NCBI RefSeq assembly: GCF_009569385.1
Contig: NZ_WBOF01000001.1
Span: 496,001-560,000, forward strand
DNA from: Streptomyces kaniharaensis
GTDB taxonomy: Bacteria > Actinomycetota > Actinomycetes > Streptomycetales > Streptomycetaceae
DNA: 64,000 nucleotides
Direction of reading: 5' to 3'
Below, in pieces: positions 60,145 to 64,000 of the stretch (within the stretch, counting starts at the first letter, position 1; every line of letters starts with the position of its first letter). The notes below the pieces were generated by a model, which saw only the letters and a program-made list of their open reading frames with translations, was not told the origin of the DNA and ran no database searches. Position numbers and translations under genes: made by a program.

Positions 60145-60890
60145 CGCCCACCCCGGGCCGGGGCGGCCAGGTCCTCGGCGCGGTAGCGGCCGGAGGGGGT
60201 GCGGTCGCGGAGCAGGCCGAGCAGGACGGGGGCCACCTCCTCGGGCAGCGGCTCGCCGGAGATGTCCTCGCCGGGGCTGGCGGCCTGGAGCATCCCGGTC
60301 CGCATGCTGCCCGGGTCGACGGCCCAGACCCGCACGTCCGGCTCCTCGCGGGCGAGGACGGCGGTGGCGAGGTCCAGGGCCGCCTTGCTCGCGCCGTAAC
60401 CGCCCCAGCCGAGGTAGGGGACGACGGCCGCGTCGGAGCTGATGTTGAGGACGGCGCCGCCGTGGGCACGCAGCTGCGGCAGGACGAGCTGGGTGAGTGC
60501 GATCGGGGCGAGGGCGTTGACCTCGAAGGTCTCCAGGAGAGCGGGCAGCGGGACGTCGGCGAGCCGGGGCAGCGGTTCGGCCGTGGCGTCGTCGCTCCCG
60601 TTGAGGGTGCCGGCGTTGTTGACGAGGAGGCTCGCGCCGCCGAGCCTGGCGGCGGCCTCGGCGAGGCGGGCGCGGTGGTCGTCGTCGACGATCGTGCCGG
60701 GCAGCGCGACGACCTTGGTGACGGCGGCCAGACGCGCCTCGGCGGCGGCGAGTCCGGCGGCGCCGCGGGCGGTGATCACGAGCTGCCAGCCGTCGGCGGC
60801 GAGGGCCTCGGCGAGGGCGAGACCGAGGCCGCGGGAGGCTCCGGTGACGACGGCGACGCGGGCGGGGGCGGTGTGCTGTGCTGCGTTCAT
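60141..60890 (-). CDS. short-chain dehydrogenase/reductase
   Basis: A 249-residue classical SDR. Cofactor motif TGASRGLGLALAEAL (TGxxxGxG) near residue 17, NNAG at 89-92 (LLVNNAGTLNGS), catalytic Ser in LNISSDAAVVPY, and YxxxK in GGYGASKAAL. Substrate unknown. ATG at 60890; its last codons overlap the start of the QueA-like gene (TGA and ATG share bases 60141-60144), so the two proteins are made together. Confidence 0.93.
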   Translation of the reverse strand: MNAAQHTAPARVAVVTGASRGLGLALAEALAADGWQLVITARGAAGLAAAEARLAAVTKVVALPGTIVDDDHRARLAEAAARLGGASLLVNNAGTLNGSDDATAEPLPRLADVPLPALLETFEVNALAPIALTQLVLPQLRAHGGAVLNISSDAAVVPYLGWGGYGASKAALDLATAVLAREEPDVRVWAVDPGSMRTGMLQAASPGEDISGEPLPEEVAPVLLGLLRDRTPSGRYRAEDLAAPARGGR

Positions 60891-60982
60891 GGCCCCACGA
60901 TCGCGCCGCCGGGCCGCCTGGCGGATCGGTCACCGGGACCGGGACCCGGTCGTCCGTTGGACCTAGTTCCCTTCTGCCGGCC

Positions 60983-61930
60983 CTACTTCCCCGCTGCCCA
61001 GCCCTCGGGGTCGGTCCAGGCGGCCAGGGTGCGGCGGCTTTCGAAACGGCGCTCGCGGCCGGTCAGCGGGTCGGTGAACTCGACGACGGAGGCCAGCAGT
61101 TGGAGCGGGTGGCGGAAGTCGTCCGGGGCCGGTTCGGGCAGCACCACGGGGTAGACCGGGTCACCGAGGATCGGCACGCCGAGGCCGCTCATGTGCAGCC
61201 GCAGCTGGTGGGTGCGTCCGCTGAGCGGGCGGAGCCGGTAGCGGGCGAGGCCGTCGCGCCGCTCGACCAGGTCGATCCGGCTCTCGCTGTTCGGCGGGGC
61301 GTCGATCTCGCCGGCGGCGATGACCCCGCGCTCCTTGACGATGTGGCTGCGGACGGTGCGCGGGAGGTCGAGCGCCGGGTCGTAGGAGGCGACGGCCTGG
61401 TACTCCTTGCGGACCAGCCGGTCGCGGAAGAGGGTCTGGTAGGCGCCGCGGTCCTCGGGCCGCACCACGAACATCGCCAGGCCGGCGGTGAGCCGGTCGA
61501 GCCGGTGCGCGGGGCTGATCGCGGGCAGGTCGAGGGTGTGCCGCAGCCGGGAGAGCGCCGTCTCGGCGACGTGCCTGCCGCGCGGGGTGGTGGCCAGGAA
61601 GTGCGGCTTGTCGACGACCACGAGGTGCTCGTCCCGGTACAGCACCTCCAGCTCGAACGGGACACGGACCTCGTCCGGCAGGTCCCGGTGGAACCACAGG
61701 TGCGCGCCGGGCCGGAACGGCGCGTCGGGCGCGACCGGCCCGTCCTCGCCGACGATCTCCCGCCCGCGCAGCGCCGCGTCGATCCGCTCGGCGGCCACCG
61801 CGGGCAGCCGCTCCGCCAGGTAGGAGCGGACGGTCGGCCAGGAGCCCTCGGTCGGCAGCCGCAGGTGCACCGGATCCACGCCGTTGCGCTGCGGGAGGGG
61901 GGATGCCGGGCGGCGGCTCTTGCGTCTCAT
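60983..61930 (-). CDS. RluA-family RNA pseudouridine synthase
   Basis: A 315-residue pseudouridine synthase. The catalytic Asp145 is in the HRLDRLT motif; VVDKPHFLATTP and LSGRTHQLRLHMSGLGVPILGDPVYP are the other conserved RluA segments. An N-terminal basic extension of about 30 residues precedes an S4-like region (LPAVAAERIDAALRGREIV), which helps bind RNA. Target could be 23S rRNA or tRNA; not resolved. ATG at 61930 with GAGATG upstream; the SDR gene starts 92 bases downstream on the same strand. Confidence 0.92.
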   Translation of the reverse strand: MRRKSRRPASPLPQRNGVDPVHLRLPTEGSWPTVRSYLAERLPAVAAERIDAALRGREIVGEDGPVAPDAPFRPGAHLWFHRDLPDEVRVPFELEVLYRDEHLVVVDKPHFLATTPRGRHVAETALSRLRHTLDLPAISPAHRLDRLTAGLAMFVVRPEDRGAYQTLFRDRLVRKEYQAVASYDPALDLPRTVRSHIVKERGVIAAGEIDAPPNSESRIDLVERRDGLARYRLRPLSGRTHQLRLHMSGLGVPILGDPVYPVVLPEPAPDDFRHPLQLLASVVEFTDPLTGRERRFESRRTLAAWTDPEGWAAGK

Positions 61931-62038
61931 CTCGCGGCCCAGCCTAGCCGGGGCCCGCCCGGTGCCGTCCTTCGAGGTGCCGCCGCTGGGGCGCGCAGGG
62001 AGAGTGGACGGGAGGCCCGCTCCAGCCAGGGAGGACGT

Positions 62039-63130
62039 GTGAGTGCCGACGGCCCGGACGGTGTGCCGCCGCTGCACCTTCCGCGGCGCACCCGGCTGCT
62101 GCTGTACGGCGCCCTCGTGCTGCTGGTCGGCGCCGTGGTGGCCGATCTGGTGACCGGCCCCGGGACGACCCTCTCCCCCGTCCTCGCGGTGGCGCCGGTG
62201 CTGGCCGGCGCGGCCACCCGGACGGCCCGGGTGCCGCTGCTCGCCGGGGGGCTGGCCGTGATCGCGGTCGGGCTGCTGGAGTCCACCAACACCGACCTGC
62301 CGACCGAGGTGCACGTCACCGCGCTGATCACGGTGCTCGCCGCGACCCTGGCCAGCGCCGCCAACGTCGTGCTCGTGGCGGCCAGGGAGCGGGAGCTGTT
62401 CCAGGTCCGGACGGTGGCCGAGGCGGCGCAGCGGGCGCTGCTGCGCCCGCCGCCGGAACGGATCGGGCCGCTGCGCCTGGCCGTTCGGTACGTCGCGGCG
62501 GCGGCGGAGGCGCGGATCGGCGGAGACCTGTACTCCGTCGTCGAGACCCGGTTCGGTGTGCGGATCCTGCTCGGGGACGTGCAGGGGCACGGCCTGCCGG
62601 CGGTGGAGACGGCGGCCGACGTACTGGGGGTGTTCCGGGAGGCGGCGCGGACCGAGCCCGATCCCGGCCGGCTCGCGGAGCGGCTGGACGCGGCGCTCAC
62701 CGCCCGGCCGGGCGACGGGCGGTTCGCCACCGCGCTGCTGCTGGAGGTCGCACCGGGCGGCCGGGGGCCGGTGACCATCGTGAACTGCGGCCATCCGCAC
62801 CCGCTGCTGCGCCGCGCGGGCCGGGCGAGCGAGCTGGAACCACCGTTCCCGGCGCCGCCGCTGGGCCTGCTCGGACTGGCCGACGGCGGCTACCCGGCGA
62901 GCCTGTTCGAACCGCGACCGGGCGACCTGCTGCTCCTCCACACGGACGGCGTCTCGGAGGCCCGGAACGCCGAGGGCCGGTTCTACCCGCTGACGCAGCG
63001 GCTGCCGGGCCTGCGCACGAGCAGCCCGGCGGACCTGCTGGACGAACTGCTCGCGGACGTCGACGGCTGGGTCGGGGGCGCCGGGCTGGCCGACGACGCG
63101 GCGCTGCTAGCGATCCGCTGGGAGCTGTGA
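62039..63130 (+). CDS. membrane-bound SpoIIE-type PP2C phosphatase
   Basis: A 363-residue protein. Four hydrophobic helices (about 20-120) form a MASE-like membrane part, then the SpoIIE phosphatase (about 145-360): AEARIGGDLYSVVET, LLGDVQGHGLPAVETAADVLG, and LLLLHTDGVSEARN hold the metal-binding Asps. It has no PAS, GAF or HATPase domains, in contrast with the phosphatase at 54794. Likely dephosphorylates an anti-sigma antagonist in response to a membrane signal. GTG at 62039 follows AGGGAGG at 62028-62034. Confidence 0.9.
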   Translation: MSADGPDGVPPLHLPRRTRLLLYGALVLLVGAVVADLVTGPGTTLSPVLAVAPVLAGAATRTARVPLLAGGLAVIAVGLLESTNTDLPTEVHVTALITVLAATLASAANVVLVAARERELFQVRTVAEAAQRALLRPPPERIGPLRLAVRYVAAAAEARIGGDLYSVVETRFGVRILLGDVQGHGLPAVETAADVLGVFREAARTEPDPGRLAERLDAALTARPGDGRFATALLLEVAPGGRGPVTIVNCGHPHPLLRRAGRASELEPPFPAPPLGLLGLADGGYPASLFEPRPGDLLLLHTDGVSEARNAEGRFYPLTQRLPGLRTSSPADLLDELLADVDGWVGGAGLADDAALLAIRWEL

Positions 63131-63235
63131 GGGATCACCGCGGGGGCGATTGTCAGTGGCGTGTGCAAGGCTCTGTCCACGGCCGACGGGGGGTGCCGGC
63201 CGCGGACACGATCGTCGAACCGAGGGGACGGGGCC

Positions 63236-63625
63236 ATGGGGAGCAAGGCGAGCGGGGCGTTCGAGGTGACCGGCTTCGAGCCGGTGGAGACGGAGGAGCG
63301 GACGGACGCGCCGTTCGGCCGCATCAGGATCTCCAAGACCTTCACGGGCGGGCTCAGCGGTACGAGCGAGGTGCGCATGCTGTCCGTCGGGGATGCGGCG
63401 GGCGCACCGGCGTCGTACGTCGCGGTGGAGCGCGTCACCGGCGAGCTGGACGGGCGGAAGGGCTCGTTCGTGCTGCAGCACGCGGCCTGGGACACCAGCG
63501 GCGTGACCATACGCGTGGTGCCGGGGACGGGCGCGGGCGAGCTGGCCGGGCTCACCGGGGAGTTCCACCTGGCCGTCGACGAGGCCGGCAAGCACACCTA
63601 CGTCCTGGAGTACGAGCTGGGCTGA
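63236..63625 (+). CDS. DUF3224-family protein
   Basis: A 129-residue beta-rich protein matching the actinobacterial DUF3224 pattern: SGAFEVTGFEPVETEE, RISKTFTGGLSGTSEVRML, SYVAVERVTGELDGRKGSFVLQH and the closing LTGEFHLAVDEAGKHTYVLEYEL. These are small barrel (lipocalin-like) proteins of unknown role, often regulated late. ATG at 63236 has GAGGGGACGGGG upstream. Confidence 0.85.
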   Translation: MGSKASGAFEVTGFEPVETEERTDAPFGRIRISKTFTGGLSGTSEVRMLSVGDAAGAPASYVAVERVTGELDGRKGSFVLQHAAWDTSGVTIRVVPGTGAGELAGLTGEFHLAVDEAGKHTYVLEYELG

Positions 63626-63738
63626 TTCCCCGCCGACCTGGCCGGGGTCACCTTGTCGGCCGCGCGCCGCGCCCGCCGGGCGGCCGTCCGCGCTGCCACG
63701 ATGATGCGATCAGTGCGATCGACATCGGAGAGTGGCCC

Positions 63739-64000
63739 ATGCCCGATGCGGCGGCGGCAGCGGACGGTGCGGTGGACACGGTCGACGACGTGGTCGGCCG
63801 GTTGCGGGAGATCGGGGCGGGCCTGCCACCGGCGGACGGGGTGGCGGTGTTCAACCGGGCCTACCTCACCGTCACGGAGGCGGTCCGCGACCGGCTCTGC
63901 GGCCGGTACTTCGCGGATCCGACGGCGATGGCCGAGCTGGACGTGGTGTTCGCCGGGCGCTACCTGCTCGCGGTGGGCGCCGCCACGGCCGGGCGGGAGC
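63739..64000 (+). CDS. DUF5995-family protein, 5' end only
   Basis: The first 87 codons of a gene that continues past the window. After a short Ala-rich N-terminus it reads VVGRLREIGAGLPPADGVAVFNRAYLTVTEAV ... YFADPTAMAELDVVFAGRYLLAV (in parts: FNRAYL near 38, the FADP/ELDVVFAGRY block near 60-75), which fits the DUF5995 family, helical proteins of unknown function common in actinomycetes. GGAG at 63727-63730 precedes the ATG with 8-base spacing. Confidence 0.82.
   Translation, partial: MPDAAAAADGAVDTVDDVVGRLREIGAGLPPADGVAVFNRAYLTVTEAVRDRLCGRYFADPTAMAELDVVFAGRYLLAVGAATAGRE

Overview
The window is about 64 kb of very high-GC DNA with strongly G/C-biased third codon positions, frequent GTG starts, several genes whose start codon lies 6-8 bases after a TANNNT-type -10 box, and long GC-rich hairpin terminators without U tracts. 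Together with smeA-sffA, rbpA, a gene like the nickel-binding SCO4226 family, SpoIIE-type phosphatases and a riboflavin operon carrying ribM, this points to a chromosome of the Streptomycetaceae (Streptomyces or Kitasatospora). The order smeA-sffA-rbpA ... hisG-hisE-ribH-ribBA-ribM-ribE resembles, from memory, the S. coelicolor SCO1415-SCO1443 region, so most of the second half looks like conserved core. I see no tRNA, rRNA or CRISPR array.

Layout. 1-20.0 kb: mixed housekeeping and accessory genes: the 3' end of an S-adenosyl methyltransferase, a Fpg/Nei glycosylase, GabD-like dehydrogenase, Ku, an amino-acid permease, an XRE regulator with a TTA codon, a secreted trypsin-like protease, a CysZ/EI24-like membrane protein, a secreted transglycosylase-like protein, a GT2 glycosyltransferase, a 989-residue FAD/Fe-S oxidoreductase, a thioesterase, a CBS protein, a slipin, a family-5-type uracil-DNA glycosylase and a CHAD protein. 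20.0-22.4 kb: a membrane protein followed by a DsbA-like thioredoxin and a VKOR homologue, a disulfide-forming pair. 22.4-26.9 kb: the most accessory-looking segment. A lower-GC tract precedes three co-directional secreted or membrane genes (metalloprotease with FN3 domain, papain-like C70-type cysteine peptidase, C-terminally anchored protein), closed by a strong hairpin and a broken IS3-family transposase.

27.2-32.3 kb: serine hydrolase, GNAT acetyltransferase and ankyrin protein, then the sporulation pair smeA-sffA and rbpA behind a sigma-R type promoter. 32.4-39.0 kb: fxsA-lnt, Lrp-amidohydrolase and acyl-CoA dehydrogenase. 39.1-42.0 kb: a small P-loop kinase-like protein and an EccA-like AAA+ ATPase with no ESX partners in view. 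42.1-51.1 kb is entirely minus strand: an epimerase, two translationally coupled CNNM/CBS membrane proteins, a PH-domain protein, hisE-hisG, and a tightly overlapping ribE-ribM-ribBA plus ribH operon under an FMN riboswitch. 51.4-64.0 kb: small enzymes, a TTA-containing serine hydrolase, a large PAS/GAF/SpoIIE/ATPase signalling phosphatase, an overlapping SDR-QueA pair, an RluA-type pseudouridine synthase, a membrane PP2C phosphatase, a DUF3224 protein and the 5' end of a DUF5995 gene.

The best candidate for an undescribed system is the 22.7-26.2 kb secreted protease cassette. It follows dedicated oxidative-folding genes and is bounded by compositionally odd DNA and an insertion-sequence remnant. 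Two TTA (bldA-type) codons, a SffA translocase lacking the Walker A lysine, and a QueA homologue fused by overlap to an SDR gene also deserve attention.
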